Made by a program: the position numbers and the translations under genes. Below, in pieces: positions 24,307 to 36,549 of a stretch of 64,000 bases of DNA. Position 1 is the stretch's first letter; each line of letters begins with the position of its first letter. Origin of the DNA: Rhexocercosporidium sp. MPI-PUGE-AT-0058 (lineage: Eukaryota; Ascomycota; Leotiomycetes; Helotiales); NCBI GenBank assembly GCA_020746875.1, contig JAGTJL010000027.1:186001-250000 (forward strand), read 5' to 3'. The notes beneath the pieces are model-generated. The model did no database searches and was not told the origin of the DNA. It worked only from the letters and a program-made list of their open reading frames with translations.

Positions 24307-27300
24307 TACTGGAAGGGGAGTCGAATACCGCCAGCCAGTATGGAGTGATACTCAAGATGATCTGGTGGGGAGGTGGGTGAAGAGCGATGCTCGATGTTAC
24401 TTGTCGGTCCTGACGGTGCGCTGGTTGGTGTCTTTCCTCCTGTCCTCAGATCCTGATAATGATTTGGGACTTTCGAACCCTGCGACAGTAACCAGCTCGC
24501 TCGCCGCCGTACTCGCAGGCGGGGATGACAGGAGGGCAGCTCGGTCCGCGAATCAGATGCAGGTATGTAGTAAGTAGGCGACGATACCCGAGCGAGGAGG
24601 GAGGGATGCGTCGCAATATGATGATGATGATGATGATGAGGATGGTGATGATGATGATAATAGCCCCTCGTTGCAAAACAGAGCAAGTCGCAAAAGTGCG
24701 CCGAGGACGATGATGTGCAGATTCTGCGGTCGGCTGGGCGAGGTGGGATGTGGGATGGGATGGGATGGGTGAGTAGGAGTTACAGTCAGGTCCGTAGTCA
24801 GTAGTCGGTGCTCAAGGGACGGAAGGAAGTCTCGACCCTCGCGGTCGGCGTTAGCAGGGGAGAGTAGAGTATAGTCGAGTAGAGGAGAGTAGAGTATAGT
24901 CGAGTAGAGGAGAGTAGAGCAGCAGGGAGTTAGATAGTTTGCCGTTGCTTGACGTTTCTTGAACTGGACTTGATTGACTGGACTTGACTTGGGCTTGACA
25001 TGAGATGTCCTCCACCAACAGAGCAGAGAGGAGGGAGGGAGGTATCGGGTACTTTCTGATGAGAAACTGCGTAGTGGCCCGCGGTCTGCGTCCGTCGTCC
25101 GTCGTCGGGAGTAGGGTAGAGTAGCTAGAGTAGCTAGAGTAGTAGTGATGGTGGTGGCTGAAGCATTGGATGGATGTGTGTGTGATGTGAAGGTCGTAGA
25201 AGTAGTAACTACAAAGTAGTAGTGGCAGGTAGTAGCAACAAGTAGTAGTACTTTGTAAATCAGACCATGAGACGCATAGCATCACTGCTAAACTCCTGTA
25301 CGCCAGCCCACCCCCCACACTTGCTTGCACTGCAGCTGTAGGTATCTACGGACCGTCTCGCTTTCTAGGCTGGCAGTAGATCTACTTAGTGTTGTGTTGT
25401 GTCTAAGGGAGCTGTGTATACTGTGCCCCCGCTGCTCTAACTAGGTACTAACTCAACTAACTAGTCCACCAGACAGGGTGCAGGCTCTCTCCCAGCGAGC
25501 GGAAAACGAGTCGTTCGTTCGTTCCTCTCGGTAGTAATATTTCCTTCCCTTGTGAAGTGACTGGCATACTGGCAGACTGGCATGGTATGGCATCACTGGC
25601 TGTTCTGTATGCATGTGTGTGGAGCATCGGTCCAGCCATAGAGCCATACGGCCATACAGCGCACCACTTAAACACCAGCGAGTCGTACCGAGAGAGCCAG
25701 ATGCCTGTGAGCCTGGCAATAAAGCCTGTCGACCCTAGTCCTCGGCGGTACAAGCTTGCTGCACGCCTGCCGTGGGGTGGTGTGGAACTTGGTGGATGGG
25801 CGGCGCTTTAGTGGAGGATGAAGCAAATGCTGGTCGAGGGGCTAGAGTCAACCCAGACCACGCCGGGGACCCAGCCTTCCTCTGTCTTGAAGTAGTACTT
25901 AGCTGGAGGCCAGTCCGAAGCCGACCTCTTTTATACGTAGTATTCCTGACAGAAACAGAGCCCCTCCATGCACAAGCCGCTCTGGTATTTACGCGCCATT
26001 CTAGGCGAAAAAGGGTGGGGGTGGGGTGTAAAAATAATAGAACAACAGGCAGGGGAATCCAGTACAGCAGAGCAGGAACATATAGACCTTAAGAGAGAGA
26101 AACATTAAAGCTCGTCAATCAGAAACAGATCAATCAAATGTGTCTCCGAAAATCCCCAGGAATCCTCCCGTCGGCCGCTCGATTAGTTTCGGGAAGAAGA
26201 AAGATGATCGAATAGGGGAAACGTGGTAACAGTTCGGTCAGACAGAATTCGGATATCGAGTAACAGATGGGGGTAAGGGGAGATGTTCCGCAGGATGGGG
26301 GTATCAGAACATGCTGTTTCGTATGCCAGTGAATAGCCGGATGTGGTCCATGGTCTTTCTTTCTAGAAGATTTGGGGGGAGCTGCAGAACATGTTCCTTC
26401 ACCTGCTCCATTTAGAAATCCATTACATACTGAAATCCAACATCACTGCAACCCTTCGATTGTGAGTACATCAATTAATTCATGCTGCACTCCTTCTTTC
26501 CGCAGAACAGGCAGGCCAGCAGCGCCTTCCATCGGCCCTCGAGTCTCTCCCCTCTCCCCTCTCCTCTCACACATGGATGGCATGGCATACCATAGCATGG
26601 CGCACCTCCTATTCCCAAATCTAATTCGAACGGAGAGCGAGCTATGGCTGGCTGGCTGGCTGCCTCCCACCCGTCAAAATGGCAATTTTCGAATATCTTC
26701 CCTGCCGCTGCAAGCAGGTCAACCCTGAGCCTTCACCACGCACTCCCTATCCACTTGCTCGCAGCATCGAAGCAGCAGGTACATGAACGCGTCGCTGGTC
26801 GCGCCGTTCCATGAACTGCAATTACAGTTCTACTATCTCCACCAGCCCAGCTCCTCCACCTGTATCAAGCCCACTCTCCTTTACACGAGTAAATCCTCCC
26901 CGCTGTTGCTGAGTTGCACGACTCGCTTTTAGAAGTAACAGTACTCGAGTCGTTTTCACCCTCGTCACTTGCTTCAGGAGGGGGCTTCGGCTCCCCCACG
27001 AAAAGCAACACATGCAAGCGAGACGAGACCCTTCAAAAATCTCCCCCTATAATCTCCTCACCCATCATAGTTACGCGAATATAAAACAGGATTTAGAAAA
27101 AGCAAATATAGATCTGAAAATGGGGTTTCCTCCACTCACCATGGCCACAAAGCAACATGACATCGCTCGCTGTCTGAACCACCACCAAGGACATCCATCC
27201 CCTCCTGGCTGAAGTGGCAGGCCAGCCTTCTTCCCCTACCCACCCCACCACGCACCTACCCTTGTACATTGGATTGGAACAGGGCTCCCTGTCCTGCATC

Positions 27301-30300
27301 GCGGGATCAAGTGGGGGTTGCACGCTTGACACGCACAGCAGTAGACACAACAGTTGTGGTTGTGGTTGTGGTTGTCGACCAGGAAGCTCGACCTCCCATG
27401 TTCTCTTCTGGGCCAAACAGCACACCCGCGCCAAAGCCAAAATCCCCCCCCGCTGGTCAAAGATTCATTTAACCTTTTCAACGTTTTTGACTTGCCAGCG
27501 GTTTGGGAGGAAAGGGCTCCGAGCATCGAAGACAAGGCTGTCCATCGCCTGGCTCCAGCCTGTCTGCCATCCTGATTCAATCAAACCCTCCTCCCCACGA
27601 AACACATAGCCTCTGACTCGTGAAGCTCCGTGTACTCCCTGTCATAGACTACTGCATTCCACTTTGTAACGTCAGGTGGGGGTTTCCCAGCACCGAAACC
27701 TGCCCATCTCATCTTGTTACCCTTCTCTCTAATATCCCCATCCTCCCTTTCGTCGTTTCGCAGCAAGAAAAATGACAATATAAATGGAACTTGCAAGCTG
27801 GTAACGAAAGCCACCAACAACATGTACGAGCACTTGCATCTAGATGTCAGACGCGGAATTTCCAGCGAGCCTTCTGCTGCACCTCACTGCAGCAATGCAG
27901 CAATAGCTTCAAATAACCGACCGGCATCCCCTCCCACCACGAACCACCCGCGCCAGCCTCGTCTGATACGCTCGTCCACTCAGTTCAAGGGCAGGGATAT
28001 CTCTGCCTTGTCTTGCCCCTCCTCTCCCAGCATATACAAGGCTCTCGATTGGCCAATCCGCCTAAATACTTAGTACTACTCTCTTTCTCGAAATTTCAAA
28101 GCCTCACCAAGCTTCGAAGCCTTGCGCATCTCACTCGCCTCCTCCATCAGCAAGAAAGGAAGAAAAAGTAAACACAGATCTATCACAAAGTCAAACTCCA
28201 CAGTACTTCTTCCACTTCTTTTTGAATGGGGATCTCTCATCTCTCCATTCTCTCAATCCGGACAAGCCTCGGCGAATCTCTTTCTCGTCGCTGCCGCGTG
28301 CCTTCTCAAAACTAGATTTGATGATGTCCTTCTGCCTAGAGCATGCGCTCGAGTATCCATACAAAAAACACATAAAATCCCTCCATTATCCTGCAACAGA
28401 AATTTTCTGAAGCGTCATCTGGAGCTGTAATCAAGCCAGCACCTGCAAGCACACCACACTATCAAATCAAATCAAAGAAAGAAAAGAAGAAAATTCAAAT
28501 CTTCATCATCCTAAGCAGGTAATCATTCCTGAAGTGCAACTTTTCTCTTTTCTCTCGCTCTCTTCGTTTGGATTTTTTTGGTTTGCCACAACGAGCGACC
28601 GCGACGGCGACATCCGCTGCGAACTCGGCCATGCGCCTAGAAACTCGGTACGAAGTACCGTTTTGGCTGACAGCAGCTTTGTTAGTCTTCCGGGTGGGTC
28701 TGGTCTGGTCTAGTTGGCACATTTCCTCCGTGGCCTTGGAGCCATCTGCGTAAGTTCCAAGCTGGCGCTCCAATCCTGCCCTGTGTCGTCAACCAGCGTC
28801 ACGGTCGGCTTTTGGAGGGGCAGAACAGAGGAGCAAAGACGCATCGCATGCATACATGTCTAGTATCTCAGCGGAAAAAGAGATGTTGCGAATGTACTGT
28901 ACTGTCTCCTCTATACCGTCCTTGGTTCTGGCATCAGACGAACAAGCGCATTTCACTACACCAGGCCAAGACTACCGTATGGTAAGCACGACGCATATCA
29001 CCAGATTCTTCCTATTTTTCTCTTCGATTCAGGGTCCTCTTGAGGGAGGGACGGGAAGGAATTTACCGTGCACACCGCACGGCAAACAACACCATGGAGG
29101 GGTTGCGCTGCCGGTCCGTTAGTATAAACAGAATTTCCCACCAGATGCGCGCCAGAGCAGAAAATGTTCGCTCGTAGCTTCGTATTCCTTCCATGTACCC
29201 AGCTGGCGTAAACTCTGAACGAACGCCGTAAACTCTGTTGGAATTTGGCAGAAAGTCTATCCAGCTTTAGCTTTCGTTACCGACAGATCACTAGTACCGT
29301 AACTGTCTGTCTGTCTGTTTTCGACCAACCTGGGGTTGGTTCTAAGCGAGATACTCGGACAGCGATGCCAATGGTACCACTAAACAGCGCAATCCGATCC
29401 TTAGCAGCATCGAACCGCTGGCGCAGGAGCCACAGATCTACAGTTCCGTACTGTAGAATGACATCGATTTCCCTCAAACTGATTTGATTACATTTTCCAG
29501 CTCCGAGCAGGCACGAATTCGCGACGATCCAGATTTTTCGCTAAGTCGGAGCAGAGCCGACGAGGACGAGTGAGATCGCAAGGGCACCAACCACCCAGGA
29601 AACAAGGGACCAGCAAGTCCCACAGACGTGCCCCCACTACCAAAGACCGACCGCCTGTGGATCCCGAGCTAAAAACTCGACGATGAGGTGTGAAGGAGGG
29701 GTCGTTGGCCGGCCTGAGAGTCTATTTCTGAAATAATAGCCTGAATGAGGATCTCCAGGATGAATGACCTGGTGCACCTTGACGTGCAATACCGGTGTCA
29801 TGACAGGCGGTACTTGCAGTGTAATAGCTTTGCTATTATGTATCGCATCGGGATCGCAGAACAAGAACAAACTGTTGTTGCAGCTAGGAGAACCTCCTGC
29901 TGTCTGTCCAACGTTCATTATTTTGATACTCCTCCAGCAAAGTCGTAATAACAGCCTTTCTCGCAACATGACCCCGATCCTCTCCAGCGCATCGATGAAG
30001 GGAGCGTGCTCTTCCATGCCATCCATCCGTCGATCCCTAAATCTACGGGAGCTACAGTATGTTGAACGTGTGAGGCTATGAGGATAGCGGCAATATGTTT
30101 ACCAGCCCAGCGGAGCACCCTATTAGAGTCTAGCTTGGAGTAGTGCTCTCCTCCGATTCCTCCTAGGGCGACTCCACACATCCCGAAGTTCTCCGAAGCA
30201 GATTGACTTGTATATCTCCCCTCCCCGCTACATTCCGTGCGTGCCCAGGCAGCCGAGAGAAGCGATACTCGCAATTCTTGTGCTGTATGTGAAGTTTGTT

Positions 30301-32337
30301 AATGGCGGGCTTCTGATTTGATGGGATGCGATCCCACTTCATTTAGTTGAGGAGCGAAGACAAAGTTGAGCTCAGGTCCACCAAGTAACCGCTGCACAGT
30401 TGACGACTTTTGAGGCTTGGGCACGGTGCCACATCTTCAACGTTCAACGATGCAGCCCTCGTGGGAGTGGAGTAAGGTAAGTAAGTCACTTTATAGTGGA
30501 GAGCCGACTATGGGCCGTGTAAGGCCGCTCCCTGTTGGGACGCAGGCTGGAAAGCTACAGGTAGACAGCTAAATGATATCCCTGCGTCTAAAACCTAGAA
30601 GCTAGAGAGAGGCTTGTAAACGCCTCCCTCAGATCTTATGAGGGTCTAGGTCTCGGCCATCGAGCTTAGGAGAGTAACGCGAACGAACAAAAACCTGCAT
30701 GAGAGGAGGCACTTCTTCTCCATCAAGATCCAGTTATATTTCGGATATTGTACGCGGCTGTCTTCTGGTCTGTTTGCAGTCGTCAGCTAGTCCCACAAGG
30801 ACTAGAAAATGCTAGCCGGGTCCAACTTGAGATCTACGCAGTGGTGCCGCCGCGAGTCATGAAATGCGCCGGCCACCGAGCCTTGTCAGATCTGGGGCGC
30901 TTAACCCCTTCTGGTCTCCAGATTTCTCAGATCTCGGAATATGAGAGAGTTTCAAAAATTTCACGTGGGATTCTGATCATCCTTGACCAGGAGAAATGAA
31001 TCTCCGGCCATCTCCAAGGAGATTTTTTTCATGTTCCATGAAGATAATGGAGGAAGGAGTTCTGGACCGTGATGGAACCAGCCTCTGGATGCACATCTCA
31101 AATCCTGTTCCTCAAACATTCAATATTTTTAGCGCTGGCTCTTGCTCTTGCTTTGTCGTTGAAAGTAATACCCGTTCTGGTCCGTCTGGTCCATATTCCC
31201 CCAAAAGTACGGTCAAGCAGAATAGGCTCAACTTCGTAGCGATCTCAAGCCTCCCTGTACTTCGAGTAACATCGGCATCCGCGCCTTCATCGTGCCCAAA
31301 GACCCCATGGGAAGGAGTCCGTCCTCCGAAAGGCATCATCATCCTTCATCACCCAATTTCTACTTCCAAATTGCTTCACTTGGCATACCCCCACGCGATT
31401 CCAAGGTGTTGAGTGGTGTGTCTCACCGTGGTGTCATGTATTTTCGTCATGCCCATGAGCTTTCACCAGTGACATGGTGAACCTCACCCGCCCCGCGTCT
31501 GCACTCTGCAGGGCCGGCCGGCCTTCCCTCACATGCAGTCGCACATGGACCGGCTGAGATGCAGCATATTTGATATTCTGGTGCATCCCCCCCCATTCTC
31601 ATCTCCCTTATTGCAACTTGACCCCCACTCCGACATATCCAGCCACCCAGCCAGCTTTCTTGACGGGAAACACGCATATTCAAAACAGTAGACTGGGGCA
31701 GGAGGTTGGTTCCAATATTCGCAAAGGATGGATGGGCTGGTCGGGTGGGCAGACGGATGATTACTAAATATTTCCAGTGATGGATGGCAGATATCTTCCT
31801 TCACGATCTTATACAGTACTCATCTCGACGTTTGCTGGAGCGGAGCGCCCACTAGACTCATAGTGACCTCGAGACGAGGCTCACCTGCCAAGGCATGATC
31901 CCTGCTTTATTTCTCCCAGAAGTTGCCGGCATCATAGGAAGGACTGGACTGGACAGACGCCTCTACTCCGTTAATATCACCTGCAAGCAGCCTTGCGGTA
32001 TGTGCTGACTACAGTCTCCTACAATAACAAGCGTTTTGTGACCACTCTTTGATAACTACGCAGTCTTCGCTTCTCTATCTATAGTGACATTCAACCACTC
32101 ATCAGAATCCACATTTATCATAGTTATACTGTATGCATGACTGTTCTTTTGGCTTTTTAATCATGTCAAACTAGCGACCAACAAAGGGGCATTGGTTTGC
32201 TTTCATATGCAAACATCCACAGCCCTCCAACTTCAAATTGCCCTCTTTGCTGATATCAAAAGCACACGACTCCAAGCTGTGGAAGCCTTTAAATGTGCAC
32301 ATTTTATAAAGTGTTCCTGACTTCCGTAGCATTACCC
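24307..32337. other. 8-kb intergenic region upstream of areA
   Basis: No ORF on either strand can be supported as a gene. The stretch holds simple-sequence DNA close to areA: a (GAT)n run at 24617-24660, and a tandem copy of about 31 bp made of GAGTAGAG/TATAGTCGAGTAGAG units at about 24860-24920. There are also tracts of GTAGTAGTA type near 25100-25250. Part is probably promoter and 5' UTR of areA, whose leaders are long in this group. Imperfect palindromes occur near 30530-30640 but do not resolve into an element. Confidence 0.5.
24617..24660. repeat. GAT/ATG trinucleotide microsatellite
   Basis: About 44 bp of ATGATGATG units with single interruptions (AGG, GTG), located about 310-350 bp upstream of the areA start codon on the minus strand. 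On that strand it reads as a CAT-rich tract, which creates His-rich short ORFs that I do not consider real. Confidence 0.85.
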
Positions 32338-32353
32338 ATGGGCGCCCAACACG

Positions 32354-33681
32354 ATGTCGACAACCTTCCAGATCATCACAGAAGGTAGGTTAGGTCCAAT
32401 CCCACAGTTCTGCCTTCAGCTATCCATTCCTGATGAGCTCATTTGGTGTATAGGGCGAGTCTACATATACAGTAGGAGGGAGTTGAAGTTCGAGGCTACG
32501 ATGGAGATAGCGCATAGACTTCTCCAGGGGAAATCGAAGGGGTGAGTCCGACTCTCGGACAAAGGCTCCGCTTCATATCACTAACCACCTACTCAGCTTC
32601 TACCTTTGATGCGCTGCACCAAGGTATAGCTAGGAATTGGCTCTTACGAGACGACGTTGTCAGGCCTTTCGGTGACAGACGGCAGAATCTAAGATTTGTC
32701 TGTACGTTCAACCTCGATCAGGATGTTCTCTCTTACTCGGACGAAAGTGGTCACATCCAACTCCCCTTGGCTCGTGTACGAAAGATTGGTTCGGATCCTT
32801 TGCAACGAACCGAATTCAGTCCCTTTGAGATACCTTATCCTCCCCGACTGGACCTCACTGAGTTTCCTCCGCCGTATCAGAAACCTTTGACACGTATACC
32901 CAAAAGTCGCCTCGACTTCTGTTCACGTGTTCTTTCGGACTTCGCAGATCAATGGCGCCACATACTTCGATCCTCTTACGCAGAATCTACCTTTCGGAGA
33001 CTCGCAAACGCGGTTGTCAGAATAGCAACATGTGACTTTCGAGTCGATGAGATCTCCAAAAGGCAGCACATCTCCTTTAGAGGTCCATACGTCACTGTTC
33101 TCGATGTACCATCTTGGGAACCTTACGAGCGTAACTTGTTCGGTATTAGTGACACCACGGTCGTTCTACACCAAGACCTCCAAACAGCACTAGAGATTGC
33201 GAAGGATGAAGCAGAGAGCAACAAGGTCATGAATCCAAGTAGTCGCAACGAGCAGCGTACGTATTTACTTTTGTCCGTAAGACATATGATGGTCTGCCAC
33301 GTCGGATCCATTGGAACTTTCTCGTACACGGCCCCAACAACACTTATGGACGGTCTCAATCTCCCTTCCCCTTCGGCTATAAATCCCCTCCTTCAAGCCC
33401 TCTCGCCATCTCTACCTCCACCCCACACCCCTGCCCATAATCTTCCTTTAGAAATACAAGACCGGATGTTAGAACATATCTCAGATGGCCCGGTCGAAGC
33501 TGCAAGGCTCGGATGCATTTTGAATCTGGGTTCTCCATTTACATGGATGAGAGCTGTTGACTGGCCAAGGCGAGGTGGTCCTGTCGAACTTTTTACCTCT
33601 CCTTCGCATCGCACGGAATTATCACCTGTTGAATCGAAGATTTGCTTTGGCGATGCGCTTAGTGGCGTGTCTTATCGCTGA
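32354..33681 (+). CDS. Hypothetical protein, 5' structure unresolved
   Basis: A long open frame from about 32593 to the TGA at 33679-33681 encodes at least 360 residues without an early in-frame ATG, so upstream exons must exist. Its C-terminal third starts with an F-box-like LPLEIQDRMLEHI and ends with GPVEAARLGCILNLGSPF, RRGGPVELF and SPVESKICFGDALSGVSYR. It looks like a conserved fungal protein of unknown function. Upstream, an ATG at 32354 (MSTTFQIITEG) with a possible in-phase 69-nt intron (32385-32453) leads to a strong donor at 32542. The adjacent strong acceptor at 32596 (branch CTAAC) does not keep frame, while a weaker acceptor at 32633 would. Either the latter is used or the gene has a frameshift. 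Confidence 0.55.
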
Positions 33682-34790
33682 TATTTACCTCCCCTGTTGT
33701 TCGAATGATCCTGATGGAAGTTGGCCTGCTCTCCTCTTCTAAAGATCATGTTTGTCAGGAGAAGTCGGGAAACAAGGCTGTTATCAGTGCAAGACCACAC
33801 CATGGAGGGTTTAAGAGGCTGATATATGGGAAGGGGCCACGGCCGCGGTATACAACTTAGAAGAGGCCAGAATGAGGTTTGTATCATAGCGTGCAGTCTA
33901 GCTCAGAGCGTATGCAGGATACTCACTCACGGCTCAAGGAAGCTTATAGTAAAGCTACAACTGCTTCCTTTCATAGACCAAACCGGAACCAGCGAAGGCG
34001 AAAATTGATCTTAAGTGTATAAGTATCCACACTGCAGCGACTACCTGCAGTTACAACACTCGATACTTTGTTTGTTTCGCTATACTGAACATGTTTTGTG
34101 GCAGAAATTGTCCGAGGTTCCAATCCGAAGTTCTAGGCATCGCGTGCTCTCGGGCGACCACATCACGGTCCTTTGATCCTATCCGAACCGCTTCATCCCA
34201 TTTCCACTTCCGTTCATTTAATCACTAGAGAACAAACTCAATGTGACACGACTCGGGGCGCGGTGACATGGTGGGATGTGGTGTACAAATTGACGAGGCG
34301 GTGACGAGGTCCCTCGGACAAGAAGAGAAGGCCAGACAGGACCCAGGTATTCGAATACTATGATTCCCAAAAATATTCGGGGTCAAGTGAAATGTTATCC
34401 AGATCGGGATTATCGGCAGGAGGTTCAACGGCGCGGGTCCACGTATTTTCTCCATCGTGAGTTGGAATAAACGCAGGTGGGCACACGACACCTTTATAGA
34501 TGGGGTGCGATTGCGTCTTATCATGGCGGGCAGCAGTGTTTATTTTTGGCCATGATACCATCCTAAACCATCATCACGACAAGGCCACTAAGCCTTGACG
34601 CTTGACTTGTGAATGCTCCTCGGAAACCGAATTGATTGCTATACGCACGCTCATTGGACTTTGCCATGCCTGGCCTCTTCAGATAGCACAGGTCTGACAA
34701 TATCGCGAGAGATAAGTGAACCTAACCTGACAATCAAGATCTTCATTTCGGCCAGTAAGGTCAGCGAGCGAAGGAGAAGTACCGTACAGA
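33682..34790. other. Region without a supportable gene
   Basis: I found no convincing ORF, RNA gene or repeat between the hypothetical gene ending at 33681 and the broken membrane gene on the other strand. Confidence 0.4.
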
Positions 34791-35892
34791 TTACGGAGAG
34801 GTTACACCACGGCACTCCCGCCTGCAAGTCAGAACCCTGGGATCTAGATACCGTTTGACCCTAATAGGCAAGTCGAAGCTATCCGGAAAATAAGCACCCA
34901 GTCGCTTCCTGGTATTTGATCTCCTGCCTATCTCCAGTATCAAGTGTAACCTCAGATTGACATGATAGCACGCCTTATTTGCGAGATATGATTGCGAATT
35001 ACGTTCTCCTTGAAGCCTTGGCACCCCTCTGAGACCAAGAGTGGACGAGTCACCTTCTTCTAAGAGTTGGTACGCCATGCCACTCAGATAAAAGATAAGT
35101 ACGGGCGACCGCCGCCGGTATGAGGTAGCCGCACGTGGCAGCATGATAGGGGACATGAATAAACGAATTCTCATTCCTTATCTGTGGCTTGGCTACTTTG
35201 TGGGATGTTCTTAAATAGTGCTTCTCCCACCTGCTTTCAAAGTTTCCTCTCGTTTTTGATTTCTGCAGATCGTTCTGGATTGCGGGATGTCGTGCAGATA
35301 TGCCCCTGTGCTGGGGTTTTCGGGATCCACCGAAACGAAACATCGCCCACAACAATATATATCTTCGACCCTGCAACCGATGAGGGTAATCGATCCAAAG
35401 GAACCCGAGGATATATTTCCCCGACTTGGATTTCTTGGGCCATTCTAGAAGTTTGGCACACCAATATGATGATGGAAAGGACGATACCTAGACGGATACA
35501 CTGGGGTCTGCAGGGAAGTAAATATCCCCGGGCCACCACGCATGACTGGACAGGACATTTTTTGCTAGTGTCAACATATTCATCCCAAAGTACAAAGGGC
35601 TGTGGATATATCTATTCGAATCTAAGAATCCCCAGGTATTCAGTTGCTGGACGACAACCAAGGAGAGCGTTATTCTCGACCACCACAACTGGACATCATG
35701 GTGGGGCTTTGAAGAGACGACCAATGTGAGGACTAGAGGGATGCAGAAAACCGCTCAAGGAATTAGAGACAGATCCCAAGAATGGTGCAGGAACTGCCAG
35801 GAAGCCGTAGGGCAGTATCCGAGATGTCGTCGCCTCGCTTCAGTACACAAACCCAAGAAGTCGACTACCATGCTGAAGATTAGGACTATCAT
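34791..35892 (-). pseudogene. Broken multi-pass membrane protein gene
   Basis: From an ATG at 35892-35890 the minus strand reads MIVLIFSMVVDFLGL..CTEARRRHLGY..WDLSLIP, meets TGA at 35757-35755, and continues in the same frame. The continuation reads AVFCIPLVLTLVVSS..LWWSRITLSLVVVQQL..SPLYFGMNMLTLAKN..WWPGDIYF. Near 35500 the protein-like text moves to another frame (RLGIVLSIIILVCQTS..GEIYPRVPLDRL). Around 35180-35060 it appears as FIHVPYHAATCGYLI..ARTYLLSEWHGVP, then shifts again to end as RNSQSYLANKACYHVNL..RLGAYFPDSFDLP. At least one nonsense codon and two frame changes are needed, so the gene is probably dead. Several hydrophobic helices are visible. I cannot name the family. Confidence 0.5.
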
Positions 35893-36549
35893 CTACCAAT
35901 GACTATCTCTGCCATCTCTCGGGCTAGGTCTTGTCTCCTGCCTGAATTGCTTTATCGGAGAACAATTCTGAGGACCTCTGAGTTCAAAATTCCAACACAT
36001 CGTCGGTATGGATTGAACCTTGAAGCGATGCTTCGGATATGAGAAGGCAGGTCAAGATTACTAGGTCCGCCATCGGTATATCTCAGTAAGGATTGGATGA
36101 TCGTTAAAATATCAACGATGCTCCGACAGGAACCAGTGTGCATTTCTGCTCCATACCCGAGCAAGAACCTCACGACAAGCTCTTTTCTTCACTTCGTCCC
36201 TCCCTCATCCATCCATACGTCAACAGGACACCATTTCCCCAATGACAACATACAACTATGTCCCTTCTCTATTATTGTCCCCAAGAACAGCTCCATCTCT
36301 CTTTCATCGATCGCGATCATCGATCAAGTACCATCCAGCTCTCACTGTCCCAAATGCCCTGTTTTAGCACCTCGCTTAGCGCTCCTTTGTTGTCCTCAGT
36401 TCTCCGCAAGCATCAAGCACAACAATGCTTACCACATCTGCTCTACTCTGCTCTGCTCTGCATTTCGAGTCCAACTCGATTGCTTTCCCATTACTTCTCT
36501 CTCTTTCCCACCAAGCCCCTCATTCTTATACCCAATTCCAGAAGTCAAC

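Noticed and set aside
23948..24577. 209-codon ORF antisense to areA exon 1
   Set aside because: Shadow of the areA coding frame; no domain.
24180..24686. His-rich minus-strand ORFs upstream of areA
   Set aside because: They are produced by the (GAT)n microsatellite and have no conserved content; treated as leader or intergenic DNA.
30480..30720. Several imperfect palindromes that suggested an old transposon or structured RNA
   Set aside because: The stems do not share ends, no TSD is visible, and no tRNA-like or other RNA fold could be built.
36097..36549. In-frame N-terminal extension of the WSC protein
   Set aside because: The ATG at 36550 gives a clean signal peptide; the upstream part is low-complexity and would bury it.
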